The notes under the pieces are model-generated. The model ran no database searches. It was not told where the DNA came from and was given only the letters and a program-made list of their open reading frames with translations. Shown piece after piece: positions 1-10,440 of a DNA stretch of 64,000 nt. Numbering within the stretch: the stretch's first letter is position 1; each line of letters opens with the position of its first letter. The position numbers were made by a program, and so were the translations under genes. Source of the stretch: Membranipora membranacea (lineage: Eukaryota > Bryozoa > Gymnolaemata > Cheilostomatida > Membraniporidae); NCBI GenBank assembly GCA_914767715.1, contig OU612065.1:8928001-8992000 (forward strand), read 5' to 3'.

Positions 1-322
1 ATATTATATCCTAATATTCTATAATATAGACCTACATAATATTGTGTCAATAAAAGTTTGTGAATACAGATATCACATCACAACAATTAGAGAGTAAGGC
101 GTGTTTAATGCACTGGGATATTAGGTAATAACATAGACATATAGTAGCCTACTTGGTGTATGGGATATAAGAACATATCTTGCATAGGGAGAGTAAATTG
201 ACGTCAAGGATAGGGTAAATTATCTGACGGTTATCATGGTTGAAGCGGGAAATGTATTGAAAATAATAGTATTCTGTGAAATATTTGCCAAAGATTTTGC
301 TCATGCAATGATCAGGGTTGTA

Positions 323-1691
323 TTAAGGTTATGATATCAGCGTCGACCGATTTGGACATTTTATACATCACTGGGAAGCTGCGGAGCTACTGATCGTTAA
401 TAGCTCATCAAAAATGTTATTGGATGACGTTGTGTCATTTTATCGGAGAAATGAGGCCGAAAAGGCTGTTTTTAGCAAAGTGGATGGCTGCGCGAACTTG
501 ATCGCTAGAAATTTCAAAACAGATTATATTTATTCTAAGAGGCATAGTTCATCCTAAATTTTGGTCGAAAATAATATTTGATGAGCCCAAAGTGGCTTTT
601 TACGTCACGTCATATTGCATGTGCTTTTTTAAATTTGATAATATAATGTGAAATTTTAAGCGCCGATTTGAGACAGTTTAATTCAACAAGAGCCAATTTT
701 TTTGCTTTTTTCCACTGAATTGCTGTTTAAATGACACACAACCCCAAATTTTAACAGTATAACAAATTTATCAAGATCAGCATAGATCATCAAAGGTAGA
801 TACATTTTGCGTCATTTTTCCTTAACGTCAAACATGCTGTCAAAAGGTCCAGCACTAAGGCCAGACAAATTTTTTTTGAACATCCTCACATACGAAGCCG
901 CTTTGATCAAGCATAGTAAAAACAAGAAATGACAACAGAATATGGCACTACGTATTAGTTCTCTCCAAATTGCGAGCAGCAGAATGGCCAAAACAGCCAA
1001 TTTAAGGGGCTTTTTAAGGTGTTTTTGGGCATTCTGTGTTGCGTAATTCGGGGAAAACTGACACGTAATGCCATATTCTGTTGGCATTTCCTGTTTGTAC
1101 TATGCATAATCAAAGCGGCTTCGTATGTGAGAATATTCAAAAAAAATTGTTTGGCCTTAGCGCTGGTCCTTTTGACAGCATGTTTGACGTTATAGAAAAA
1201 TGACGCAAGATGTATCTACCTTTGATGGTCTATGCTGATCTTGATAAATTTTTCATACTGCTGAAATTTCGGGTGTGTGTCATTTAAACATCAATCCAGG
1301 GAAAAACAGCAAACTATTTGGCTCTCATTTATTTGAACTGTCTCAAATGGCTGCTTAAAATTTTGCATTAAATCATCAAATTCAAAAATCCACAAGCATT
1401 ATGACGTGAGGTAAAAAGCCAATTTGGGCGAATCAAATATTTGTTTCAACCAAAAATTAGGATGAACTATGTCTCTAAGAATAAATATAACTTACTTTGA
1501 AATTTCTAGCAATCAATTTAACTCAGCAATCCACTTTGCTAAAAACAGCCTTTTCGGCCTCATTTCTCCGATAAAATGACGCAACGTCATCCAATCACGT
1601 TTTTGATGAGCTATTAGCGATCAGTAGCTAAGCAGCTTTCCAACGGTATATAAAATGTCCAAATCGGTCAACGCTGGTATCATAACCTTAA
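323..1691. mobile_element. 1.36-kb foldback (long inverted-repeat) element with TTAA target duplications
   Basis: The two halves are inverted copies of each other. The left arm runs from 327 to about 975 and the right arm from about 1045 to 1687. Examples: the left reads gaccgatttggacatttta near 355 and the right reads taaaatgtccaaatcggtc near 1650; the left has gaaatgaggccgaaaaggc near 449 and the right has the reverse complement near 1550. The termini are GGTTATGAT...ATCATAACC, bounded exactly by TTAA at 323-326 and 1688-1691. TTAA duplication is the known signature of piggyBac-type insertion, but no transposase is encoded and the ends are not canonical piggyBac ends, so the superfamily is inferred. 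Small open frames inside the arms are mirror artefacts of the repeat. Confidence 0.8.
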
Positions 1692-2237
1692 GGATACTTG
1701 TTCTCATAATAAAAATGCTAAGCAGACCATTGTCCTACCATTGTCCGAATGTTTTTGTAAATCGCCCTCATATTAGGTTATTTATAGAAATAAGTGCAGA
1801 GTTAGTTGGCCCATTGTGTTTCGTTATAACTCCGTAATATACCAGGAGTTTTATGTCTATTGTCTATTTAGGACCTATATGGCAAGCTTCTCACATGATT
1901 TGATACATCATTGATGACACCCTCCCCTAAATCAAGGGCATGCCCTTGCCTAAATCCCTAAAATCTTTGCGATATAAGGCTACGCTTCCTACCTATTTCT
2001 TTATTAGGCCTGGGTTATGATTGCAGCCTTGCGTTTATTGACTGCTGGGCTAATTATGATACAGTTCAGCATCATCATCCATGGGCCATGGTCAGGATCA
2101 TAAGCCAGAAAAAGACCATACAAAACACAATTTTATGGCAGTCCCAGGCAGACAATATTCAAAACAACGAGGCAGGTGCAACATTGGAGATATTGAGACC
2201 TGCCCCATGTTAATTTCCTATTTAATTTTTAAAAGAA
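1692..2237. other. No gene seen
   Basis: AT-rich sequence between the foldback element and the tandem array. It has short open frames only, without convincing splice sites or recognisable protein similarity. Confidence 0.5.
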
Positions 2238-2685
2238 GGCTTTCTAAGATTCTAAGTTTCTTACTTGTTATTCTCACCTTGGAATATTTCTAATTTCTAA
2301 TTCTTATTCCATATTTAGATTAAGAAAAGAAGATTTGATAAATTAGAAAGATTTTTCAATAGTAGCGTATAGGCTCTCTATGATTCTAAGTTTCTTACTT
2401 GTTATTCTCACTTTGAAATACTTCTAATTTCTAATTCTTATTCGACATTTAGATTAAGAAAAGAAGATTTGAGAAATTAGAAAGACTTTTTCAATAGTAA
2501 CGTATAGGCTTTCTAAGATTCTAAGTTTCTTAGTCGTTATTTTCACCCGGAAATATTTCTAATTTCTAATTCTTATTCCATATTTAGATTAAGAAAAGAA
2601 GATTTGATAAATTAGAAAGATTTTTCAATAGTAACGTATAGGCTTTCTAAGATTCTAAGTTTCTTACTTGTTATTCTCACCTTGA
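2238..2685. repeat. Tandem array, period about 134 bp, about 3.3 copies
   Basis: The block containing ctttctaagattctaag, the string taatttctaattcttatt and the string agattaagaaaagaagatt recurs in order. Equivalent positions lie at about 2290, 2424 and 2559, giving a 134-135-bp period. A fourth partial unit breaks off near 2685. Copies differ by a few substitutions (for example ttccatatt versus ttcgacatt). It is AT-rich, has no coding potential and reads as a minisatellite-like repeat. Confidence 0.75.
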
Positions 2686-3754
2686 TATCCAAATTAGATT
2701 TCTCACAAATTTCTGGAAAACTTTTTAGAATTGGAAAATTAGAAAAAAATGATATATTAATATTATAGGCTACAGGTTTTCTTAGAATCGGCATATCATA
2801 GTCTTTATCTAATTTAGACGAATTTAGAAGTATTTAGGAATTAGAATATCTTAATCTTGATCTAATAAATAAATACTTAGAGTAAGAAAATCCATTTCTA
2901 AATCTAACTTAGAAAAGTTTAGAAAATTATCCTTGAAAATCTCCAATCCTGCACTTAACTGACCCAGTCCTCAACTAACTTGACTCAACTTCCACATATA
3001 ATAATAACATAGGGAAGTGTAAGTCTAAGTCTAATGTAAACCAATGCTAGTGAGTTCATTACTAATAATAAATCAAATAAGGCCTAATAAATAATGGTCT
3101 TGCAGGTGCAAGAATGCTGTATGTATTTACTGGTAGTTCACTAAGTACTCTTTGGTCTGTTTTTAATCCAACCATTTTTTAAATTTGTTCACGAATAAAC
3201 TATCTGTGTTGCTCATCCATAAAAGTTGGCTGGTATGTACCAGAATGTCTCTTTTTGGGTCTCCAACAATTTCAAAAAATTTCCGTCTGTGGGAGGGCGC
3301 TTCGGCGCCCTTCCCGCACCCTCCCCGCTTCGCTTACACATGCCACTAACTACTCCACAGCTAAAAGGAGCACCCCTTGGTAAATCCTTCTGACGCCCAT
3401 GTCCAGAAGTAGCTAATCTTCAACAATATTATCATGCAAAATCCCTGAATTGATACGAAGAGCAAAGACTCAGCGTTCTGAGCTCAGATTATAAGCCTTT
3501 AGTTGACAAAATACATTTGAAATTAAACCATACTCAAGGACCATCAGTATTATCCATCTTACGGTTACATGTCTGACAGTTGGAGAGATCAGATGCAGTT
3601 AATTCAGTGAAAATGCTGAGCAAAACCTTAAATTTACAATAGTCGATGCACCATTTTGCATACAAATTCTTCAGGCCAGAAACAGCTATAATGTAAGTTG
3701 TTATTGCACGGACAATATTTGATTGCACGATATACTGATCACATTTTGTACTTA
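2686..3754. other. No gene seen; contains a GC-rich stem-loop
   Basis: AT-rich DNA with no supported exon. The only notable feature is a GC-rich stem-loop at 3291-3315, listed separately. Confidence 0.45.
3291..3315. repeat. GC-rich hairpin with TTCG loop
   Basis: gggagggcgc, loop ttcg, then gcgcccttccc forms a strong stem with one extra base. The GC content stands out sharply from the AT-rich surroundings. Similar GC hairpins occur in the TIR family at 15859-17232 and 38847-39231, so this may be a degenerate relative. Confidence 0.45.
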
Positions 3755-4083
3755 ATTACTATATGTTCTATAAAATTCGCCGGTTATATCCAGTTGTAGT
3801 GGTCATAATTAGAAATAAGAAGATATTATATTCACATATTATAATATACTAGTATATTAAGTCTATGGTCCATAGACTTAATATACTAGTATATTAAGTC
3901 TATGGTCCTCTCTAATTCAGTGACGCAACGTTACTGCGCTATTCACTCTTTCACTGTAGCGCATAGGCCAGAATAGGAGTTATCTCCACATAAATATAAT
4001 ATGTGAATATAAGACCTTCTTATTTCTAATTATGACCACTACAACTGGATATAACTGGCGAATTTTATAGAACATATAGTAAT
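3755..4083. mobile_element. Small TIR element (MITE-like), about 330 bp
   Basis: Long terminal inverted repeats. The left arm (3755-about 3846) begins attactatatgttctataaa and continues through a block containing gtggtcataattagaaataa. The right arm (about 3990-4083) is its reverse complement and ends tttatagaacatatagtaat. Inside is a second nested palindrome around tatattaagtctatggtcc/ggaccatagacttaatata near 3850-3905. There is no coding sequence. The superfamily was not determined. Confidence 0.65.
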
Positions 4084-4111
4084 ATAGCAGTCTATGGAGA
4101 GGACGCTCTAA

Positions 4112-5168
4112 TGCCCAGTTTATACATCAAATTAACACCCGAATTAACTTCATTCTTTCAAAATGCCGCATTATTCGAGTCACCCAAATTTGCCAAAATG
4201 CTGCCTGAATTACAACCCGAATTGCTTAATCCATGGCTTAATTCGGCGTCACAAATTTAATTCAGGTGCTAATTTGGCACTTTGAATCGGTGATAGATTA
4301 AATGACAAATCCTAGAGGATACTCATGAACGGCCATTTTAATAAATCATGAGACCACCACAGCAACTAATTTATTTTGCATTTTTTGTTTTGCTGTTATG
4401 CATAACTGTGTGGATGCAATTTGTTTATGTCATTATCTAACATAGGCAGAATCTGGTGGTCGCAGCAGCCCTGTTGCGCCATGAACTCGAAGACGAAGCC
4501 AGACCAACCACCGAGAGTAAAAAGATTCAAGATCCATCGTAAGTAGTCAACCGTGGATTTCTGCGATGTCACATTCTTCTGAGCCAATCTTGAAGTTTCA
4601 GCACCTTATCAACTCATTATAGAGCACTTGAGTGGGGCAAAAGTAGGCATGACAGAAAAAGCATGCCAATCAAGGAGTATGACAAGCCCCGTTATTGAAC
4701 CATCAGGTAAAATAAATTTGCGTTAAAATGCTGACATTTTGTCCTTTTTACTTTTCAGCTGATCGAGGGCCTCGTGCAAACAAGTTCGATGATTATTGGA
4801 ACGGCGAGGAAGCCTGATTCATTGAGGCGTTTAGGGTATGGTCCTAGCTCATGATAGAGGTGTCTGTTATTTTATTGTATCATAATACCTGTATAAACTG
4901 TCCATGTGACTGGAACAGTGAACGAATCTTACATCAAGTGTCAGCTGTCTGACTGAGTATGCGCATGCTCTGGAATGTAAATATCCGCTGAATAATTCGA
5001 CAGTGTACATGGTCTTGTATTAACTGTCAAACTGTGGTCGAATATTCATCACTCACTGTCGAATATACGAGTGGTCACCTGACACTCGAATTAGACATTT
5101 AGTGCACCCAAATTAGACCCCTAATTAACCCTAATTCGGGTGAGTTAATTTGATGTATAAACTGAGCA
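4112..5168. mobile_element. PIF/Harbinger-like non-autonomous element with TAA duplications
   Basis: Terminal inverted repeats TGCCCAGTTTATACATCAA at 4112 and the reverse complement TTGATGTATAAACTGAGCA ending at 5168. They are flanked by TAA at 4109-4111 and 5169-5171. A three-base TWA duplication is the known hallmark of PIF/Harbinger transposons, so the assignment is by TSD and TIR only. No transposase is recognisable. The interior (4446-4820) holds an exon-like segment with splice signals and GC-richer DNA, described in the findings. Confidence 0.65.
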
Positions 5169-5485
5169 TAAGCCAGTAGTCTCCAGTCTAGAGTATTTAT
5201 ATGTTTATGGTAAGATCTCTTTGCTTGACACACAAAAATGAGTGCATATGCATGCATCACAAAAGAGCTCCCAAGTGGAGCTGTACCAAGGGGGTAAAAG
5301 AATGTTTTGGGGGTCAAGCAATACATTTCAATTTCTGTTCTGGTCAGGCTAATAGACACAACACCACTTGCAAGGTAGTGAGGTTATCGTAATGTGTGCT
5401 ATGAATTGCCCCCTGTTCCTGCAGCTTGAGTAAACCGGCTGTGACATTACGAGTATATGAATGATTATTGACTTGGAAGCAAAAC

Positions 5486-5635
5486 TTACTTGTAGAAGGA
5501 CACTTTGTGTGTTGTTCGCTTCTCTGTATTTGATGTCGGCTGCCTACCACCACCACCACGACCACCTCCTCGGCCTCTCTGCCCACGACCACGAGATCTC
5601 CCACCTCTGTTGTATCTGGACTCTCTCGATGACAT
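5486..5635 (-). CDS. Orphan RG-rich small ORF or first exon
   Basis: An ATG at 5633-5635 opens 49 codons. The N-terminal half is an RGG-type stretch (residues about 10-31 are almost only R, G and S, interrupted by Q), followed by QPTSNTEKRTTHKVSFYK. The frame can end at TAA (5486-5488). Alternatively it can splice at 5489, because the same bases form a good donor (AA|GTAAGT), so it may be the 5' coding exon of a gene. No continuation was found between here and position 1: the region is filled by transposable elements. RGG boxes are known RNA-binding tracts, but the family is not recognised. It could be an orphan exon, a captured fragment or a short real ORF. Confidence 0.3.
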   Translation of the reverse strand: MSSRESRYNRGGRSRGRGQRGRGGGRGGGGRQPTSNTEKRTTHKVSFYK

Positions 5636-8058
5636 GATGATGCAGTGTCTGACTGGAATAAATACTTATTATTCATACATACATTGTTAGATCACATCAG
5701 ACTCCTAAAACCGGAGCGAGCATATTCATAAGAGTTGTGAGCATAGCAGATGATTGATAAGTAAATGATGTTTTAGATCAGTTAGGTAGCACTTAAATAT
5801 GGCTAGATGGGTTTACCTGATAATCTTCTCTCTATGCTGCAGTCCTTGTTGCAGCAATGAGGTTTAGTTCATTGGTTGCAGCTACTCACATTGTATCTAT
5901 ACACAATCACATAGCAAAGTGAGTACTTCTCTGTCTAGTCTCATATGATAGCTAAATCAAATTCCTTCAATCAGTATACTTGTCTGCGATAAGAAAAAAA
6001 ACCCACAATCAGTTGGGGAATCCCCGTCTCACTCGCCTATCATTAATCAATATGTTATTATAAGCAAACCTATGTACTAAGCCACTGCAGTGTGGTATAA
6101 CTATTTATATATTCCGTATCAGTGACAATGATCTAAGTTAGCCAAACAGTTAAAAACAATATTTGTAGTGATAAGGTCAGCTGCTGAAACAACTGCAGCT
6201 GCGAAATTTACAACATGAACTTTAGTCAGGGTATGCAAGACTAAGCAGCATCATGTTTTGATATTTTGATTTAATACTGATACAGTTAGACCTGGTAAAC
6301 TAATATCTCCATGATTTTATGTGGGGATTTACCGGAGAGCCACATATCCATGGTCAGTAACAGGTAAAATGTAGATTAGATTATTTTGCATTTAGAACTT
6401 ATTGCAAAAGAAAAGTTCATATTAAAGGGAAAAATTTTTTTTTTATAAATCGAGGTAACAACCTTGTTGAAAAACCTGAGAAAAGCACTTATATGCATCA
6501 GAGTTACCTAAGACTTTTTTAATATTCATCTGCTAGCATCCCCCTATAATGCACCAATTGCGCAAATGAATTCAAGTTACAAGTTCAGGTAACAAAAAAT
6601 ATGCGTAATGGCCATATTGGTGACAAGAAAGCGTTGCATCTCATATATGACAGTTGTTGCTCATTTATGCAGACAGACTAACCAGCTGCCTGAAATATAC
6701 ACCCCTTACCTCCGCTAGATTGTTTTTTTGAGCACATCCACATGCCAAGGTAACAAATGCAATCACAACATTAAGGTCATCATGAATAACTCAATTGAAT
6801 TGAACTTTTACAAAGTAGGTTATGGTAAGAGACCAGCCTTGTAACGCAGCCACTTTTTTGTAATTGCCCTTAATAATTGATATATGGTACAAATTCTTCT
6901 CGAAACATTTTGACTTTGTATTGTATGGAGTTTTGCGCATTGGTTTCATTCAACAGGATCAATACATTCATTTACTAATATACTTATGGATTCATTGTAC
7001 AACATAAAACCAATAAAATTATTTCCAAGTATCAATAATTTTTATGTCACCTTGTACCACATACCAATAACTGATCAATCTGATAAATCAAGAACCTATT
7101 CTGAGATTCATTCCGTTGCTGGGAGTTATACTCTTTTCTAAGAAGGAGAGAACAATCTCATACATAACATTTCTATATCTGACTTCAAAAACATGTCTTA
7201 TGTTACTGGGGATTTCATATTATTCAGATATCATGTTTATTGGGTTTCATTATATTGTGTCAAAGTGCTATTTATTTCTGGTTCATACCTTAGCATTAGG
7301 ATAGAGCGGACAATTTGGATAGACCCCAGAGTGGCTTAGGCAGGAACAATAGAAAGCCAAACATAGCTCAGATCCAACCAACCACTCCATATCAAAATGA
7401 AAAGTTTTAGTTGTGGTAAATTAAAAATCCTGGCTAGTCAGAAAATTATGCTTTTTGATAGATTTGGCTTCTAGCACTGTTTGAGACAAACTTATGTTGC
7501 TACATTATTACATTTATTTCCAACCTGCTATGAGCTTCGTCAAACCAAGACATATCAAATACTAGATTAATGAGATGGGGCAACCCTCAACACTAAAGCT
7601 CCCCCTTAATTTAAAATAGAGGAATAAAAAGAATTCTTTCACAATAGAACTTGGACATTGGCTCATTCAAGAGATTCTAAACACACGACAGTTGACATGT
7701 GGTTTACAATAATACATTCAACAATTTGATTAATATAAAGCACAAACAAGTAAAAAGGACAAATTGGAGTAATATTCTGCTTTGTACAGATAAGCAGTAA
7801 AAGGCAGTTTTGTCAAAGTCCAGGTTGTCAGCCTTACAGATTTGCTGTAATAACAAAGCAATATTGATTATCAAGAAAGAAAGATTACAAATCGATAAGA
7901 AGGTTCCAATTCACCTTGACTTGACCTATTAAAAGAGGCACTTAGGCATTGTGGTCCGTGAAAGCTTGACAACAATCAATTATTTACAGACAATACCATT
8001 TAAAGACTGAAAGATAAATTAACTTGATTAAATAACTTTACGTCACACCAGACAGCAA
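5636..8058. other. No gene seen
   Basis: AT-rich intergenic DNA between the RG-rich exon and the end of the 8059-10365 gene. No ORF with supported splice sites and no clear inverted repeat were found. The 3' UTR of the minus-strand gene probably occupies its right part. Confidence 0.45.
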
Positions 8059-10365
8059 TCATGATTTCTTTGAATAAAGCTGGTCATAAAACCTTTGATA
8101 CTCTGATGTATGTAATATGTTCCCCAAGTGCCGGGAGTAGTTTTGAACAAAACCATTTCTGGGAGATTTGTTAAGTGTGCCCTTCCCAACTTTAAACTCA
8201 TGGAAGTTCCATATCTCACTTATATCTAGACTGTCAAACATCTGGTTAGCAATTTTAGAGAGTCTTTTGCTCTCAGATTGAGACACCATAGGCCTGTAGC
8301 ATGATCGTGGATCTGGTCTATCACGCTTGTGAAGTTTCACAGGACTATGTAACACAGTGCTGAAAGCAGGTGCACTTGGAGAGCTGTTCGGATTAAAACC
8401 CAGCATCCTTCTCTCATCATAGAGATAGTTTGATAGCTGAGTATTCAGTTCATGCTTGACAGAGTTGACCGGTCTACCAGCTGACTTTTTAGGATTGGGT
8501 TTTTCTCGTTTCGTTGCTAGTTGATCTGCGCAAGTTCTCTGTATCCCAGAGCCCAGCTTCCCTGAGGGTTTGATTGACTCATCATTGCTTGGTTTTCTTA
8601 GTTTGGACTGGGTTTTGGTTCTGCCTTTTTTCCTCTGATCTTTTTCTGTGACAGTTTTTGGGCTTCTTGACTTCTCTGTGCTTTCTGGTAATTGATCTTT
8701 AGATGATGTACCTGTTTTTGCCTTACTCTCGGGTTTCTTATATGACCGACCACCACTTTTTTTCTCGTTACTTACACCCTCCGGCTGTGTTTGATACTGC
8801 TTACCATTATTGTCATTGGAAATAATCTTATCGTTATTTTCTCTTGGTTTGGATTTGTTTGTTGATTTGGTTCCAACGTCATTCTCAACTCGTTCTGACA
8901 AACCCACATCGGTAGATTTATCAACTGGTGTGAGTATATTGTGGCTACGGTCAGAAGATCCATCTAATCCGGAGCAACCACTATCAGATTCAGCTGAGAT
9001 GGATTTAGATTCATTTTTAGGATTTTGAGTGGGCAGTTCGGAGGATTTATCAGTTGAGATGTTGGTAATCTTTAGACCATCATCCTTTGTAGTTTGAATA
9101 TTTTCTTCAAATGTAGAATTCTCTGCAATGTCCTTAGTGCTTGTGCTAGGTTCTTCTGCAGCTTGGGTAATTGAAAACTTATTTTGGCTGGTATCATGGT
9201 TGGTTTCAATACCTGCAGATACAGCAAAGCTTTGATTGGAATCGATATTGTGATCTTGAGGCAACTTTCTGTCAATTGAAATTTCACTACCCTGCAGATG
9301 ATCATCAGATGTGGAGGATTTAGCTCGCTCAGATGCAGGGTTGTCACAGATCTCCTGTGGTGATACTTTATCATGGTGAACTGTATCGGTGGATTCTTCA
9401 TTACTCACGGCACTTTTAGGATCAGAATCTTCACAAATTTCGGTTTGAGCCTTGTCATCAGTATTTGAGGTAGCTGTTTTCTCAACATATAAATCAGGTT
9501 TCTGGTTATCCTTGGTGGTGTCTCTACTTGACATTGTGTCAGGAGGAAGTACTCCCTCTGGGGAGTTCTCTTTTCTGGTTTCTGAAGCCGGAGTTAAGGT
9601 GTTAGGATCCTGCTGCTGTTGGGGACTGCTGCCTACTTCTTGATCATGTGTGTAGCTCTCCTGTGTTACGTCTGCTTCATGGCTGTTATCAGCCTCATGT
9701 TTAGTATCATCAACACCTTCAGATGGGACATCGTGGTCATATAATACAGGTACAGGTGAGGACGCGGTTGGATATGCATCAGATGTATCCTTGCTATGGG
9801 TGCTAACTTTATCTTCTGTATTTTCCATAATTTCCTGATCGGACTCATTTTTGCTGGTTGTTAGTTGTCTGCTGTCATGCCCAGTTGCCGGGGGTTCTTG
9901 CGTGTCACTGTCTGTATTGTGCTCTATATGAGGCTCACCGGGTGTAGAAAAGCCATCAGCAGGTGCTTGGTCTAATACATGCGAAGCGCCATCAGAGTTA
10001 TCTTGATGATCTTTCTCAGCATCTGGTTCACTTCCTTTACCTGCAGAAATTTGAGAATTTTCAGTTTCTATATCTAAAATGTCTTTCACCGATTCTTTTT
10101 CTTCAGATAATAGATTGTTTGTTTGCTGTGTGTCTGCAGCAGTGATAATCTGAGAAGCAGGCTGTTTAATTGACCCTTCTGGTGTTTCTGCTCTTAGCGT
10201 ACCTACTGAGTTTCGCAAATCTTCACTAGATATCTGGTGCTTAGTTTTCTCACTAGAGTCTTCTATCTGGGGTTTCAGGGCTTTGTTCTTATTGGTATCG
10301 TTGCTTGTGTGTTGCTCCACATCATCACTTGCATTTAGCATATTATAGTTTTCAAGACTCTCCAT
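8059..10365 (-). CDS. Large disordered Ser/Thr/Asp-rich protein, family unknown
   Basis: One uninterrupted coding exon of 768 codons from ATG 10363-10365 to TGA 8059-8061. I chose this ATG because a strong acceptor (pyrimidine run ending CAG at 10441-10442) lies just upstream. The exon therefore begins at 10440 with about 75 bases of 5' UTR, and the frame upstream of the acceptor is intron. A noncoding first exon is implied. About residues 1-640 are low complexity, rich in S, T, D, E, K, N and Q, and probably disordered, with a basic Lys/Arg/Pro stretch from about 540. The last ~130 residues look more ordered, with motifs such as YLYDERRMLGFNP, LHKRDRPDPRSCYRPM and EIWNFHEFKVGKG. I do not recognise the family. 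Divergently arranged with MTFP1. Confidence 0.75.
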   Translation of the reverse strand: MESLENYNMLNASDDVEQHTSNDTNKNKALKPQIEDSSEKTKHQISSEDLRNSVGTLRAETPEGSIKQPASQIITAADTQQTNNLLSEEKESVKDILDIETENSQISAGKGSEPDAEKDHQDNSDGASHVLDQAPADGFSTPGEPHIEHNTDSDTQEPPATGHDSRQLTTSKNESDQEIMENTEDKVSTHSKDTSDAYPTASSPVPVLYDHDVPSEGVDDTKHEADNSHEADVTQESYTHDQEVGSSPQQQQDPNTLTPASETRKENSPEGVLPPDTMSSRDTTKDNQKPDLYVEKTATSNTDDKAQTEICEDSDPKSAVSNEESTDTVHHDKVSPQEICDNPASERAKSSTSDDHLQGSEISIDRKLPQDHNIDSNQSFAVSAGIETNHDTSQNKFSITQAAEEPSTSTKDIAENSTFEENIQTTKDDGLKITNISTDKSSELPTQNPKNESKSISAESDSGCSGLDGSSDRSHNILTPVDKSTDVGLSERVENDVGTKSTNKSKPRENNDKIISNDNNGKQYQTQPEGVSNEKKSGGRSYKKPESKAKTGTSSKDQLPESTEKSRSPKTVTEKDQRKKGRTKTQSKLRKPSNDESIKPSGKLGSGIQRTCADQLATKREKPNPKKSAGRPVNSVKHELNTQLSNYLYDERRMLGFNPNSSPSAPAFSTVLHSPVKLHKRDRPDPRSCYRPMVSQSESKRLSKIANQMFDSLDISEIWNFHEFKVGKGTLNKSPRNGFVQNYSRHLGNILHTSEYQRFYDQLYSKKS

Positions 10366-10440
10366 TTTTATTATGAAGTCTACAGATTCCAGGCGGCAGA
10401 CAGAATATTCCTTTAGGTGTCCAACTTGAAGAAATAGAAC

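Noticed and set aside
812-1140. Overlapping minus-strand ORFs of 61-91 codons
   Set aside because: They lie in the arms and centre of the TTAA foldback element; the two frames are mirror images of the inverted repeat, not independent genes.
4396-4587. Minus-strand hydrophobic ORF of 63 codons inside the Harbinger-like element
   Set aside because: It opens with a non-ATG codon, has no splice context, and is antisense to the better supported exon-like segment.
4446-4820. Resemblance of PPRVKRFKIH to the N-terminus of succinate dehydrogenase iron-sulfur subunit
   Set aside because: The similarity is under ten residues, the following sequence does not continue as SDHB, and no iron-sulfur Cys motifs are present.
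5490-5635. RGG exon as the start of NXF1/TAP
   Set aside because: The KVSFYK ending is only loosely like the NXF RNA-binding domain, and none of the expected LRR or NTF2-like exons occur in the remaining 5.4 kb.
9072-9848. Minus-strand ORFs of 60-109 codons within the 8059-10365 gene
   Set aside because: Alternative frames of one long, biased coding exon.
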